The notes under the pieces were generated by a model, which did no database searches, was not told the DNA's origin, and worked only from the letters and a program-made list of their open reading frames with translations. Both the position numbers and the translations under genes were made by a program. From Aporrectodea caliginosa (taxonomy: Eukaryota > Annelida > Clitellata > Crassiclitellata > Lumbricidae), in contig JACEVL010000021.1 of assembly GCA_020284085.1 (NCBI GenBank), positions 262,501-326,500 of the forward strand: DNA of 64,000 nucleotides, in the 5' to 3' direction. Positions within the stretch are counted from its first letter, which is position 1. Each line of letters opens with the position of its first letter. Below are positions 10,110-22,319 of this stretch, piece after piece.

Positions 10110-10500
10110 ATTATTTTTATATAGCGCCCCTTCCAGGTTACTACTCAGGAGCGCTACCGACCACAGCACGGCTGAAAAGGACAGTTTTTAGGCATGTATA
10201 GAAAGATTCAGAGTGGTTTCTGGGATGCAAGCGCAGCATCAAAGGAAGCCCGTTCCAGATGGAGGGGCCAACCACTGAGAAGGCCCGATTCTGCTTAGTT
10301 GCTGTACGGGCAAAAGGGACCACGAGCACGCCCCGCTCAGTAGAGCGTAGAGAGCGACGACCCAGAGCACCCAAGGTAGGGCAGCAGAGGTCGCGTAGAT
10401 AGGCAGGGGCTAGGCCCAGCAAGGACCGCCACACCAAAGCGATGATCCGATACGAGATCCGCTGCAGTAGAGGGAGCCAATGAAGCACATCCAGCATATA
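10110..10500 (-). mobile_element. LINE 3' fragment (RT C-terminal region)
   Basis: The frame at 10141-10497 encodes LHWLPLLQRISYRIIALVWR, then AYLRDLC and FSVVGPSIWNGLP, typical of CR1/L2-like LINE C-termini. The 3' end is a TATATAGCGCCCCTTC-type tail followed by ATTC repeats. It belongs to the same family as 18483-18760. Confidence 0.85.
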
Positions 10501-10504
10501 ACCT

Positions 10505-10955
10505 GAGACGTGGCCAAATTTGGGGATAAATTGGAATTTGTATGGAAATTACTAAAAATTCCGCCACTATCCGGTAGTGACAGGTACCTAAATGTCAGGC
10601 TACAGTCTTTTCAGACAATAAAGACAATAAAAATATCGAATATGTGATTTCCAGTAATATTTCAAATTATATGTAGCTTAGTAGCTATGACGTCCTTCCA
10701 TTAAATTGTTTATTAAAAGAGTTTATTCTTACGGGGAAAATATCAGACATCTAGTACATTGTGGCAGTGTCAAACTTGTAGGGCAGTTATTTAAGAAAAC
10801 TATCTTTTAAAGTAACGACGAAGGGGTTCTGCACTGCAAGAAAGGAGGCCGCTGAGGTCATGCATTAAGTAGGCCCAAACATACAGGTTAAACGCGGCTT
10901 ATGAAATCGATGGCATGCTGGAATCTGTGGCAGAATAACAAAGTCAGAAGTGTCA
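10505..10955. other. Intergenic, nothing recognised
   Basis: AT-rich sequence between two LINE remnants. No supported feature. Confidence 0.4.
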
Positions 10956-10959
10956 CAAC

Positions 10960-11180
10960 ACCAACTCCTAAGGTGCATAAGAATACGGTCTCATTCATTC
11001 CTGGCCGTAGATGTCTGCGCTCTGCTGTACAGGGTGACCGAGTTGTTCTCCCATCTAGAACATCCACAGCGCAGAACAGATTAAGCTTCGTTGTGGTCGG
11101 TCCAGTGTTAATGGAATAGATTACCTAGCAAATGACGTTGTGAGCTCCTTGGTCTCTCATTGCTCTACTCAGTAAGCGTG
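10960..11180 (+). mobile_element. Degenerate LINE 3' fragment
   Basis: The plus-strand frame reads CLRSAVQGDRVVLPSRT and NRLSFVVVGP, matching the same C-terminal region as the LINE at 10110-10500 but inverted and shorter. Confidence 0.65.
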
Positions 11181-11199
11181 AAGACATTTTTGTTCGCTC

Positions 11200-12495
11200 G
11201 TGGTTTCTACCGTTAGGTCGGAAGCTCCTCTGATGAGTCTTGAAGATACGCCATCTAAATCTGCATTAGCATGGCGGAACAAAAAGTACAATTACGCTAC
11301 AATTTTTATAAATTTCTACGTCCAAAACAAAGTCGCAAACGGCATTTCCATGTGGCTTCAACGAAGAATAACCATTTACCTCGGTGGATAGAATTCCGTA
11401 AACGGTTTGCATACGAGCAGAGATATAAAAGGGGCGTTGAAACACGCTGACGCCATCGAAGATTTGTGACTCTTTTGTCTAGCAAATCTCTACGAAATCA
11501 TGCAGCAAAATTAGGTACACATCCAGAAATTCTGGGTGCCGATGCGAGGCACATAACACTGACATTATTTTCAAGATCATTATCCTGTTACGTGCCTCAA
11601 TTGTTTGCACTGCCCAAAAATACATCAGGGGCTCTGTGTTCCAGATTCATCTGGGTTAGCGTTCTGTGGCCTATGGAGCTATGCTGGTGCCACGCTGTCG
11701 CACTTTAACTCGTTCTTTTCCGTGTGTTACAGCGTCCACATGAACATTCTCCCAGAGCACTGGCGCCCGGTTGCCCTTGACTCTATGCAGCATGCAATTG
11801 CTGTCTTAAAACGCAGCTGTTTAGATCTGTAACATATTCGTGTGTACAGCGCTTTGTGAGGCATATAAAATGCGCTGGATTGAGTGTCTTGATAAACACG
11901 TACATACCTATGTTCATTATGCACATGCGAATGGGTTGTAAGCCTACGTGACGAAAGGCCTATACATGAAAACTCTACACACGCAAGCCGAGTCTTTTCT
12001 CTGCCCAAATCTATAAAAAGACCTTTTGTGCGACTGAAAATGAGCCTCTATTGTAAACTAATGTTCCAGCGAAGCGCCTCTCAACTATCCAGGCCAGATT
12101 TACTTCAGATTCTATCGACTTTCGAATAAAGTTGCAAATCATTGGCCCGATCCGATGGCCGCACAACTATCACCGAAGTTCTAACGTAACAATGGATAAT
12201 AACGACAGGGCTTGTTTAAACCCTGAGTCTCTGATCAGTAGAAACTTATATGATACTAAGAGCATTCTGCAATGTTTATATAAATTACACAAACGTTAAT
12301 CGAGTCTTTTCTATGTATAAGTCCTATATCAGTGAAAAAGATCTGTAAAGTCGCATAAATAAATCTAGATAACAATGTCACGCTTTCTTAATGGCCTCGA
12401 TTGATAAACCATTGTTCGAATGAAACGCCGCTCTGTTGTTTAAGCCAGAATTTTTACCCTAGATTCTGTCGACTTTCGAGAACATTTGAAACTCG
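11200..12495. other. Intergenic, nothing clearly recognised
   Basis: Short open frames only, none with conserved features. A TACAGCGCTTTGTGAGGCATATAAAA-like end near 11847 resembles a degraded LINE/SINE 3' tail. Confidence 0.35.
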
Positions 12496-12499
12496 TGGA

Positions 12500-12690
12500 C
12501 CAGCCCTGGCCAACTCAGCTTAGTCAGCTATACTTAGTACACTGACCGTATACTTTCGATGAGAAGATAAGACGATGAGGGAGAGGACTGGCCACTCGCC
12601 CTCATGTGCCGATACTACGGAAATGAAGTCGCTGACACTTAAAACTCATGGCTGGCTTAAGGGATGGGTCTTCCCTTTTACGAAATTTTA
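12500..12690 (+). repeat. SINE family C, 3' body
   Basis: Matches the body of the tRNA-like SINE at 20085-20400 (shared TAGTACACTGACCGTNNACT, GAGGACTGGCCACTCGCCCT and GAAGTCGCTGACACT-type blocks). The tRNA-like head is missing here. Confidence 0.7.
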
Positions 12691-12915
12691 TTATAATTAT
12701 AATGTCGCAAACTTATCCATCCAGATACACGTAGGCCCAAAAGAACTGTAGATCAACGACAGACGACTGCGAGGCCTGAATTGTTGCAGGGTTCCACCCA
12801 ATGTTCACCAGTTATAACGGTTTATTTTTAACGCTTTATATTTGAACCCTTTAGAATAACAGTGACCAAGTCCTTATTTAATCTTATGGACTTGGTCCAC
12901 TATTATTCTAAAGGG

Positions 12916-13060
12916 CATTTTAGCACTTGGCAATTCGTTCTAAAACTAGCGGGTTACCAAGTACAAGATCGTAAACATCTTTTCTCTTGTGTCCTAAAGG
13001 TCCAGATATAACAAATCTGTCTTCCTATATTGTGGACACTGATTCATACTTCATGAAATG
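12916..13060. repeat. Left direct repeat flanking the satellite array
   Basis: Shares TTTTAGCACTTGG, AAACTAGCGGG, CGTAAACATCTTTTCTCTTG and TGTGGACACTGATTCATA with 15752-15915, in the same order and orientation. Confidence 0.8.
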
Positions 13061-13069
13061 TCATTGACT

Positions 13070-15690
13070 AATAAAATACAGCCCGTAAAAACAAAGTTTT
13101 TTACTATATCCATCTAGTATCCTATAATGCGTCTTACGAAGCAGTTACCTCTACAAATATATAGTCCGCGTTCATTTTACGACATAGCGTCCGTTTAATC
13201 AGGCACCGCGCCCGTTTTTGTTGCGGCCAATGACAACGCTGGCCAATGACAACGCTGCGTATGGGAAAAGGGGATTCCCCGATTCGAAAAGTTGAGTCCC
13301 CGATTCTATAAGCTTGCCTTTTTGAGGGGAGCTGAAATTTTGACAGAATGAAGTGTGTGCGAGGGCGAGTCTATCTGCCAAGTTTCAGGACGATTTAATG
13401 ATTGTAAGTGATCGAATTAGTCGTCGCAAGATTTGACTTTTTAGCCTGTGGCTCAAACAAGATTACAAGATTTCCGTAAGTTAAACTAGATGGATAAAAA
13501 ATACAGCCCGTAAAAACAAAGTTTTTACTATATCCATCTAGTATCCTATAATGCGTCTTACGAAGCAGTTAGGCCTACCTCTACAAATATATAGTCCGCG
13601 TTCATTTTACGACATAGCATGCGTTTAATGAGGCAGCGCACCCGTTTCTGTTGCGGCCAATGGCAACGCTGGCCAATGGCAACGCTGCGTATCGGAAAAG
13701 GGGATTCCCCGATTCGAAAAGTTGAGTCCCCGATTCTATAAGCTAGCCTTTTTGGGGGAGCTGAAATTTTGATAGAATGAAGTGTCTGCGAGGGCGAGTC
13801 TATCTGCCAAGTTTCATGACGATTGAATGATTGTAAGTGATCGAATTAGTCGTCGCAAGATTTGACTTTTTAGCCTGTGGCTCAAGCAATCAATCAAGCA
13901 AGATTCCCGCAAGTTAAACTAGATGGATAATAAAATACAGCCCGTAAAACAAAGTTTTTTACTATATCCATCTAGTATCCTATAATGCGTCTTATAAAGC
14001 AGTTACCTCTACAAATATATAGTCCGCGGTCATTTTACGACTGCGGCCAATCACAACGCTGGCCAATGACAACGCTGCGTATCGGAAAAGGGGATTCCCC
14101 GATTCGAAAAGTTGAGTCCCCGATTCTATAAGCTAGCCTTTTTTGGGGAGCTGAAATTTTGATAGAATGAAGTGTCTGCGAGGGCGAGTCTATCTGCCAA
14201 GTTTCATGACGATTGAATGATTGTAAGTGATCGAATTAGTCGTCGCAAGATTTGACTTTTTAGCCTGTGGCTCAAACAAGATTACAAGATTACAAGATTT
14301 CCGCAAGTTAAACTAGATGGATAATAAAATACAGCCCGTAAAAACAAAGTTTTTTACTATATCCATCTAGTATCCTATAACGTGTACTCTGAAAATAGTC
14401 CGAGGTCATTTTACGTCATAGCGTGCGCTTAATCAGGCAGCGCGCCCGTTTTTGTTGCGTCTAGTATCCTATAATGCGTCTTACGAAGCAGTTACCTCTA
14501 CAAATATATAGTCCGCGTTCATTTTACGACTGCGGCCAATCACAACGCTGGCCAATCACAAAGCTCCGTATCGGAAAAGGGGATTCCCCGATTCGAAAAG
14601 TTTAGTCCCCGATTCTATAAGCTAGCCTTTTTTGGGGGAGCTGAAATTTTGACAGAATGAAGTGTGTGCGAGGGCGAGTCTATATGCCAAGTTTCACGAC
14701 GATTGAATGATTGTAAGTGATCGAACTAGTCGTCGCAAGATTTGACTTTTTAGCCTGTGGCTCAATCAAGCAAGCAAGCAAGCAAGATTCCCGCAAGTTA
14801 AACTAGATGGATAATAAAATACAGCCCGTAAAAACAAAGTTTTTTACTATATCCATCTAGTATCCTATAACGTGTACTCTGAAAATAGTCCGCGTTCATT
14901 TTACAACATAGCACGCTTAACGAGGCAGCGCGCCCATTATTGTTGCAGCCAATCACAACGCTGGCCAATCACAACGCTCCGTATCGGAAAAGGGGATTCC
15001 CCGATTCGAAAAGTTTAGTCCTCGATTCTATAAGCTAGCCTTTTTTGGGGGAGCTGAAATTTTGATAGAATGAAGTGTGTGCGAGGGCGAGTCTATATGC
15101 CAAGTTTCACGACGATTGAATGATTGTAAGTGATCGAACTAGTCGTCGCAAGATTTGACTTTTTAGCCTGTGGCTCAATCAATCAATCAATCAAGCAACC
15201 TGCAAGTTAAACTAGATGGATAATAAAAAAGAACCAATAGTAAAAACAAAGTTTTTTACTATATCCATCTAGTATCCTATAATCCGTCATATTAAGCAGT
15301 TACCTCTACAAATATATAGTCCGCGTTCATTTTACAACATAGCGTCCGTTTAATCAAGCACCGCACCCGTTTCTGTTGCAGCCAATGGCAACGCTGGCCA
15401 ATCACAACGCTGCGTGTCGGAAAAGGGGATTCCCCGATTCGAAAAGTTGAGTCCCCGATTCTATAAGCTAGCCTTTTTTGGGGGAGCTGAAATTTTGATA
15501 GAATGAAGTGTGTGCGAGGGCGAGTCTGTCTGCCAAGTTTCAGGACGATTGAATGATTGTAAGTGATCGAACTAGTCGTCGCAAGATTTGACTTTTTAGC
15601 CTGTGGCTCAAGCAAGCAATCAAGCAAGATTGCAAGATTGCAAGATTGCAAGCAAGATTCCCGCAAGTTAAACTAGATGGATAAAAAATA
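13070..15690. repeat. Satellite array, about six units of 400-490 bp
   Basis: Units begin near 13070, 13497, 13927, 14322, 14810 and 15222, and the array ends near 15690. Each has a hairpin head (ACTAGATGGATA, a spacer of about 30 nt with CAGCCCGTAAAAACAAAG, then TATCCATCTAGT), a TCCTATAATGCGTCTTA block, duplicated GGCCAAT..CAACGCT words, and a body with GGGGATTCCCCGATTC and TTGACTTTTTAGCCTG. The units differ by indels; the fourth holds an internal partial duplication (about 14390-14470). Short poly-CAAG runs vary between units. No coding capacity. Confidence 0.93.
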
Positions 15691-15751
15691 GGCCGAAATA
15701 TGCTATTCAATAAGCAAGTCTGAGTAAAGAATGAGGTCGTGGATGCTTTAT

Positions 15752-15915
15752 ATTTAGCACTTGGTAGGCCTAATACATTTGAAAACTAGCGGGCCATTAA
15801 GTACAATTCTCCAACCCGTAAACATCTTTTCTCTTGTGTCCTAAAGGTCCAGCTATCACAAAACTGTCTTCCTATATAATATTGTGGACACTGATTCATA
15901 AACTTACTTCATGAA
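15752..15915. repeat. Right direct repeat flanking the satellite array
   Basis: Second copy of 12916-13060, with small indels. Confidence 0.8.
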
Positions 15916-15919
15916 CTGT

Positions 15920-16360
15920 AAAGGTGTTGGAATAGATTTGAAGTAGGCCGCATACCTTATCAGTAAGCAAGTCTGAGTAAAAAAATATGACCGTGAATGC
16001 AAAGTAGGCCGATAAATCTGCCCTGATAAGATGGTCCAAATAATGACATTCCAAAGTGCTTACAAAATGTTAGACCCTCAAAGATTTGTGTTACACCTTT
16101 TACTGTTATAACCTACCAGTTGATCTTCGTCTAAAATGGAAAGAGCCTTCGACGGATGAATGGATGAGACCGAACAGACTTCGACAGAGTCCACGACGAT
16201 TTAACTGCTGGCTTTACGAATGGCAAAAGTATCAAAGTTGCTTTCTACTTGAACCTCTTCTGTAGGCCTACATATATTATATGGAAATCTAATCTCGTAA
16301 TCTCAAGAGATTATATCTATTGGATAGTGGACGATAGATTATCTGTACATTTAGTTATAG
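15920..16360. other. Intergenic, nothing recognised
   Basis: Includes a second GCAAGTCTGAGTAAA-AATG block like the one at 15711, so it is probably part of the same repeat landscape. No gene seen. Confidence 0.35.
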
Positions 16361-16819
16361 TCTCTAATGCACTAGGCATCAATCGATTGAGCACCAAAAC
16401 CGATGACTCGGACGCTATGAAGAGAGGTTGTCTGTGGTGGATGAGCAATTTGAGAAAGGTATACGTCTTAAAGTTAACCCTCATGCGACCAACTGGGGTC
16501 CTTGGGTACCCCAGCATGGCATCGGCTTGTTCTACTTTTTTACTATCCAATATTTTTTCACGGTATTTGCTCACTGTTTTGTTGTATTGAAATCCAGTTT
16601 TGCTTTTAAGGTTATATTTTAAAAACAAATATCCAGTGGGGTACCGCTGGACCCCAGCTTCAGTAGTAGTCCAGGCAATCTAGCTCAAATATACTTTGAA
16701 CCTGGGAAATATTACTTCAGAAGCTTTCTAAACGGCTTCCCGCTCAGTTTTCATTGCTGAATAACATATCCAAAATTCCACAAAATCCGACTACGGGATC
16801 ACCCCCAAAAATGCATTTT

Positions 16820-17355
16820 AACCAAGATGGCGGCCATATTGGCCGCCAACACAGGAAACAAGTATATATCAGGTCATAGGCATGCTAGAATAATAAATGA
16901 AGTGTCGAATTTAATACTATCAAGGTCAAAGAATCGATTTATAGTAGTGACAATAGTGTTGGAATGTCACTATCCAAGATGGCGTCCAATATGGCCGCCA
17001 AAAAAGAAAAATGTATATATCAGGTCAGAGGTAAGCTGTAATAACAAATGAAGTGTCAAATTTAGTATTTTCAAGGTCAAGGAATCGATTTCTCATAGTG
17101 GCAATAATGTCGGAATGTTACTATCCAATATGACGTCCAATATGGCCGCCAAAAAAGAAAAATGTATATACCAGGTCAGAGGTAAGCTGTAATAACAAAT
17201 GAAGTGTCGAATTTAATACTATCAAGGTCAAGGAATCGATTTCTCATAGTGGCAATAGTGTGGGTATGTTACTATTCAAGATGTCGTCCAATATGGCTGC
17301 CAAAAACAGTAAAATACGCATGCATCGGGTCAGAGGTAAGATACAATAAGAAATG
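16820..17355. repeat. Tandem array, four units of about 151 bp
   Basis: Each unit has an AAGATGGCG/GTCC..ATGGCCGCC core, GGTCAGAGGTAAG, and CAAGGTCAAGGAATCGATTT. Unit cores are near 16824, 16977, 17128 and 17278. It lies inside the piggyBac-like element. Confidence 0.92.
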
Positions 17356-18175
17356 AATTGCTCCTGAAGCAATTGCCCAGGTCTAACCCTAAATTGCCTG
17401 GACTAATTGTGCTTTTGCATGAGATTCGACGACAAGTCAACTCATGATTGAAAGCTAAACCATGACAAACTTGCGTATTTCCGTTACTAATATATATATT
17501 CGTTTAATATATATACAATTATATATATGTATATAATGTCAGTGAAAGCCTCATTACTCAATTACTCATACAATCCCAGCAGCAATCGAATCATAATTAT
17601 GAACAATAGGGTGGAGTGAAAAAAAACGAAAATTGGAAATTCAAAAAGTCATAGCAACCAAAAGTGGCCTAATGGTATGGGGTCAAAAACTGTTCAGAAA
17701 TTCTTTTTAAATATTAAATTCTTTTTAAATATTAATGTCTTCTGCCCACCAGAGGGCCAAAGTTACGAAAAATAGTGTTTTTTCGAAAAAAATTGCAGGT
17801 TCTCTTGTAAAATATTCTAATTGAAAACTTATTAACTGTGATTCTATATATCTTTGGAAATAGCTATTCAAACTGAATAAAATGTTATATTAATTTTCAG
17901 AATATGCCCATTTTTGTAGAAGTTATCAACTTTTACCATTTCCTCTGCTTCGCGACAAGTCGCTAAGCTGAAAATGGTTAAACACCTGTAACTTTTTTAT
18001 CCTTCGAGATTTTCTAACCCATGGTATGTCATTCTCTTCAGCTCTGGACCGCCCTTCTAACGGTATATTGTGATGCGGGGATTGTGTAATAGTACACATT
18101 TGTTTTATTTTTTACAGCGCCTCTGATTGGTTTACACTGCGAGACTCAGCAAGAGGCGCTTTATAAATGTATAGA

Positions 18176-18214
18176 TACAATACAATACAATACAATACAA
18201 TACAATACAATACA
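18176..18214. repeat. (AATAC)n microsatellite
   Basis: About eight AATAC units, following a GCGCCTCT...GAGGCGCTTTATAAAT tail typical of local SINE/LINE 3' ends. Confidence 0.95.
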
Positions 18215-18482
18215 CAGGAAAACGATGAACTGTTGCCACTTCAACTTGTAGCAAGATAAAAGTGACATTTCAGCAAGAGCAGAAAGCACTGAACGCTCCA
18301 TGGCTATTGGGGTACCAAAGGACCCCAGTTGTTCATATTAAGCAGTGAAATATGTTGGTCGCATGAGGGTTAAGTCGAGAACCAAATAACATATGCTATT
18401 GGGCAGAATGGACGGATACAGAGAGAGTTCCATTACTAGTTCCGTCAGCAGTAAAAAGCTCGTATACATGGATAACATTCAT

Positions 18483-18760
18483 TCATTCATTCAGAGCATT
18501 TATATAGCGCCCCTTCAAGAAACTACTCAGGAGCGCTCCCGGCCCAGCCACGACTAAAGAAAAAGACTTGAGGGACTTGTAGAACCCTGTCAGATGGCTT
18601 ACAAGTAAAAAACGGAGCTTAAGTGGTAGGTCATTCCAAATGGAAGGGCCAACAACCGAGAAAGCACGGCGCTGCCTAATAGCCAAGCGAGTCCGTGGAA
18701 CAAGGAACTCACCCCTCGTCGCAGAGCGAAGCACCCGACGCGCTGGAACATCAGACACAG
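18483..18760 (-). mobile_element. LINE 3' fragment, same family as 10110-10500
   Basis: The minus frame encodes RRVLRSATRGEFLVPRTRLA followed by AFSVVGPSIWNDLPLKLR, closely matching the C-terminus of the 10.1-kb fragment. The 3' end is a CATT repeat. Confidence 0.85.
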
Positions 18761-18858
18761 TTCTAGTTCTAGGTCAAAGCAATCAAATGACCTTGCTGAA
18801 TAGTGATAAGACTGAAGAATAAGGACTGATTGAATTATTCAAGTATTGTATATATGGA

Positions 18859-19078
18859 TGTATGAGCACTTGTTATAGCGCCCATTCTAGATTTCTACTC
18901 AGAGGCGCTCCCGACTACAGCGCGGTCACTGAATCGGAGTTTCACGCCGAAGCGCATGAGCAATTGAGAGTGACGGACATGCCCAGGGTCCCTACGAGGC
19001 GGCTTGAGGTGGATTCGAACCCGCAACCCTCCGGCTGCAAGGCACCGAACATACCCTACACCACCGAACCCCAAAATA
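18859..19078 (-). repeat. SINE family A, nearly complete, minus
   Basis: On the minus strand the B box GGGTTCGAATCC, the tRNA-like head, the AGGGACCCTGGGC block and the CGCCTCTGAGTAGAAATCT tail appear in order. It ends in a short CATA-type tail. Confidence 0.88.
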
Positions 19079-19290
19079 TAATAACTTGTTGGCTAGTAAG
19101 AGTAGATAACAGTTAGCTGCTAAAGTTGCCCAAGATTTGAAGTTTGAATTAGACTATTATCTTAGTTCGAGAAGATTGTGCTAGTCGAATCAACTAAAAG
19201 TGTTTGTTGTATAATAAAGAATTCTCGTTTAAAAAGTCCACGCTTTGGAGTCATAAGACTATAAATATATCACTGTATGATTGTATGTAT

Positions 19291-20023
19291 TAGAGGTCTG
19301 CGGGTAGAGCATTTTCGCTACCCGACCCGTACCCGTAACACAGGACCGTTACCCGTACCCGTACCCCAACCGTACTCAAAATTACTACCCAACCCGACCC
19401 GTACTCGCGGGTATACTCGCGAGTACGGGATTTTGTTCTTCATGCACACAATCTTCTGGACAACCTGTAGGCCTACTTTGGCTTGCTGCAACGTGCCACG
19501 TTTGTGCTACATGTCGTCTGATCTGAAGGATGAAGGTAGAAAAGCTACAATCACATATACAATAGAGTACGAGTGCCTCTGCGTAGGGATCTTGAAGGGG
19601 CGCTATATAAATTTAGATTGACTGATTAATTGATTGATTCATTGATACCCGTACTCGTACCGTACCCGCCACATAATTAATATAATTATCTTCCCATAAT
19701 CCCAGTCCCATTTTGAAACTGTAAATTGAGCATATATATAAAAGAATGTCAAGCTCACTAAGGCGCACGGACATAGGACAACACAAGGCTATAGTAATTA
19801 GACATGATGCCGCCAGTTATAGTAAATTTTTGAAGGTGCAAGACTCACTATTACATGTAACCTCAAAACTTCAGTTTGGTACGGGTAAAACCGGGTATAC
19901 CTGCACCCGTAATACTCTTACCCGTACCCGACCCATAAAATGTCTACCCGACCCGTACCCGACACGCGGGTACGGTTCGGGTGCGGGCAAACCCGCGGGT
20001 ACGGGTATAGCCGCAGACCCCCA
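19291..20023. mobile_element. hAT-like non-autonomous element with 8-bp target duplication
   Basis: Exact 8-bp duplication GTATGTAT at 19283-19290 and 20024-20031. Termini TAGAGGTCTGCGGGTA and (reverse complement of the right end) TGGGGGTCTGCGGCTA form a 13-16 bp inverted repeat. Both ends are followed by arrays of ACCCGT/ACCCGAC words. Inside lie a SINE-like tail (about 19562-19640) and a 125-bp block shared with 20517-20640. No transposase. Confidence 0.88.
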
Positions 20024-20084
20024 GTATGTATGCTCAGAGAGCTACATGTATTCCTATCGTCAATATGCATATACTGTAATGCTG

Positions 20085-20400
20085 CTAGTAGAGCTCGATA
20101 GCGTGCTCGACTGTCGATCAAGAAGTCGGGGTTCAAATTTCAGTCTGGGCAGAAATTGTTTCGAGATTTTTGCTCTGAGATTTTTGCTCTACTAGCACCC
20201 AGCTGTAAAGAGTACACTATAAGGACTTTACTCCACCTGCGCCTCTAGCCAACCCAACTATAATCAGTACACTGACCGTTCACTGTCGGTGTGAAGATGA
20301 GACGGCGAGGGAGATGACTGGCCACCCGCCCTCATATCACGAGGCTAAGAAACTGAAGTCGGTGACACTACAAAACCATGGGTGCCTAAGGGCTAGCTTA
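20085..20400 (+). repeat. tRNA-derived SINE family C
   Basis: The head has an A-box-like GTAGAGCTCGATAGCG and a B-box-like GGGGTTCAAATTTC at tRNA spacing. The body is shared with 12500-12690. Not a functional tRNA, since the cloverleaf is imperfect. Confidence 0.72.
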
Positions 20401-20516
20401 AGTGACTGCACTAAAATACTGTTTCACAAGGATATCCCCTTCCACTGTTCTCAAATACAATCGAAGGATCATGCAGCCACACAAATCCAATGACAATATA
20501 CTAATCCATAAAATTG

Positions 20517-20640
20517 TATATGTGATTGTAGCTTTTCTACCTTCATCTTTCAGATCAGACGATACAAAGCACAAACGTTGTAGCAAGCCAAAGTACAGGT
20601 TGTCCAGAAGATTGTGTGCATGAAGAACAAAATCCGGTTG
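20517..20640 (-). repeat. Inverted copy of the 125-bp block at 19436-19562
   Basis: On the minus strand it shares ACAATCTTCTGGACAACCTG and GATGAAGGTAGAAAAGCTAC with the interior of the hAT-like element. Confidence 0.85.
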
Positions 20641-20749
20641 CCGAAAGATGAAAGAGGAAGGCTTATAATTCACGAGTGCTGCGTCAAGGCACAGGAGCTG
20701 TCTAGAGGATAAGCCTAGGCCTATTGTGTGAATAACGAAATCTATTTAA

Positions 20750-20820
20750 CGCTAGTACAGTGCTGTGCGTTTGCTATTGCTTCTCAATAAAGAATATTCT
20801 TACTTATTTACTTGCTTATT
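20750..20820 (+). mobile_element. LINE-like 3' tail
   Basis: Contains GTACAGTGCTGTGCGTTTGC and CTCAATAAAGAATATTCTTA, matching 765-835 on the opposite strand. Confidence 0.6.
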
Positions 20821-20824
20821 GTCT

Positions 20825-21272
<448 letters not shown>

Positions 21273-21864
21273 AATAATAATTATAATAACAAAACAAGAA
21301 ATAAAAAATAATAATGTGGTAATAAAAATTGCAATAATAATAAAAGAGACAATTGGCCTATAAAGCGAAGCGAAGCGGCACATCACAATGCATTCTAGTA
21401 TAACTATAGCCTCTAATCGCTCTAAAAGCATACATGTAGTGAGAAAATTCCCAAGTTCTTGCCTTCCTTCATAGTTGGACCAGCATCGCCAAGAACTAAC
21501 TTCAATCTGTTGGTCTTTTCAAGGTAACGCTGAATGACTTTCTAAAAGATTCTCTAAAGCATTAGTGGATAGACTGTTATCTATTTCCATTTCTGTGCGA
21601 CTTGGTCAAGATTTTCTCTGTGTATGAATTTGAGTTGGCATAATTATGGCAAGTTAACGAATACTCTCATATCCTGCTTGTGTCAACACTTTTGATGACT
21701 AAATACAAAATGCCTACTTGGAAACTTTCTTGGTTAAACATAAACTAACGATTAAAAATTGTGTTCTCAGCTGAGGGAAAATGTTTTCTTTAAGGAGAAT
21801 TTACACGCATGACATCCACAACATAATAGTTTCGATATAGTCTAACCTAGCTCCGTGAACTAAA

Positions 21865-22310
21865 GAGATAGAGGAATGCCGGAAGTGATCAAAATAAATA
21901 TTAATACGCGTAATCTGTGTGAAAATGGCTGAATACAGCATTACAACGTAAACCGATATATATGTATGGATATATATGTATGGATGTACATTTATACTAT
22001 ATAAACATGTGTAGGGATGATTGTGTGTATCTTTTATACATAGATTAGTTTCAAAACACACATAATCTTATATTTGTTTATCCAAAAAGTACTAAATGTA
22101 CGCAAAAATATAAAATATTGCTAATTAATGGGTTCCGTTGTTAAAAGTGATGTAATTTCGAGGTGCATTCACATAATGTACAACTAAATATACCATTCTG
22201 TGCAGAAATGAATGCTGAATCCATTGCTACATGTATATAACAAGTTATGATATGTGAAACCAAACACGAAATCCAGGGGTGGTAACCACCCCATCCCCCT
22301 TGGTAGCCGA
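21865..22310. mobile_element. Unclassified repeat element, copy 2
   Basis: Diverged copy of the right half of the 3225-3965 block (shared CGGAAGTGATCAAAATAAAT, TACGCGTAATCTGTGTGAAA, AATTTCGAGGTGCATTCACA), ending in a GGGGTGGTAACCACCCC palindrome. Confidence 0.85.
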
Positions 22311-22319
22311 TATCACAAA

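Larger units (their letters stand above)
16478..18369. mobile_element. piggyBac-like non-autonomous element, TTAA duplication
   Basis: Perfect 15-bp terminal inverted repeats CCCTCATGCGACCAA, flanked by TTAA at 16474-16477 and 18370-18373. Subterminal inverted blocks follow (CTGGGGTCCTTGGGTACCCC on the left; the reverse complement on the right differs by about one base). No transposase frame. It carries the tandem array at 16820-17355 and an AATAC microsatellite. TTAA and CCC termini place it with piggyBac-type elements. The paralogous segment near 1.88 kb preserves the empty site. Confidence 0.9.

Noticed and set aside
13070..15690. CRISPR-like array
   Set aside because: Units are 400-490 bp with diverged whole-unit homology, not short identical repeats with unique spacers, and the DNA is eukaryotic.
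20085..20155. Functional tRNA gene
   Set aside because: Only a tRNA-like head; stems are imperfect and the body is shared with a second repeat copy at 12500-12690.
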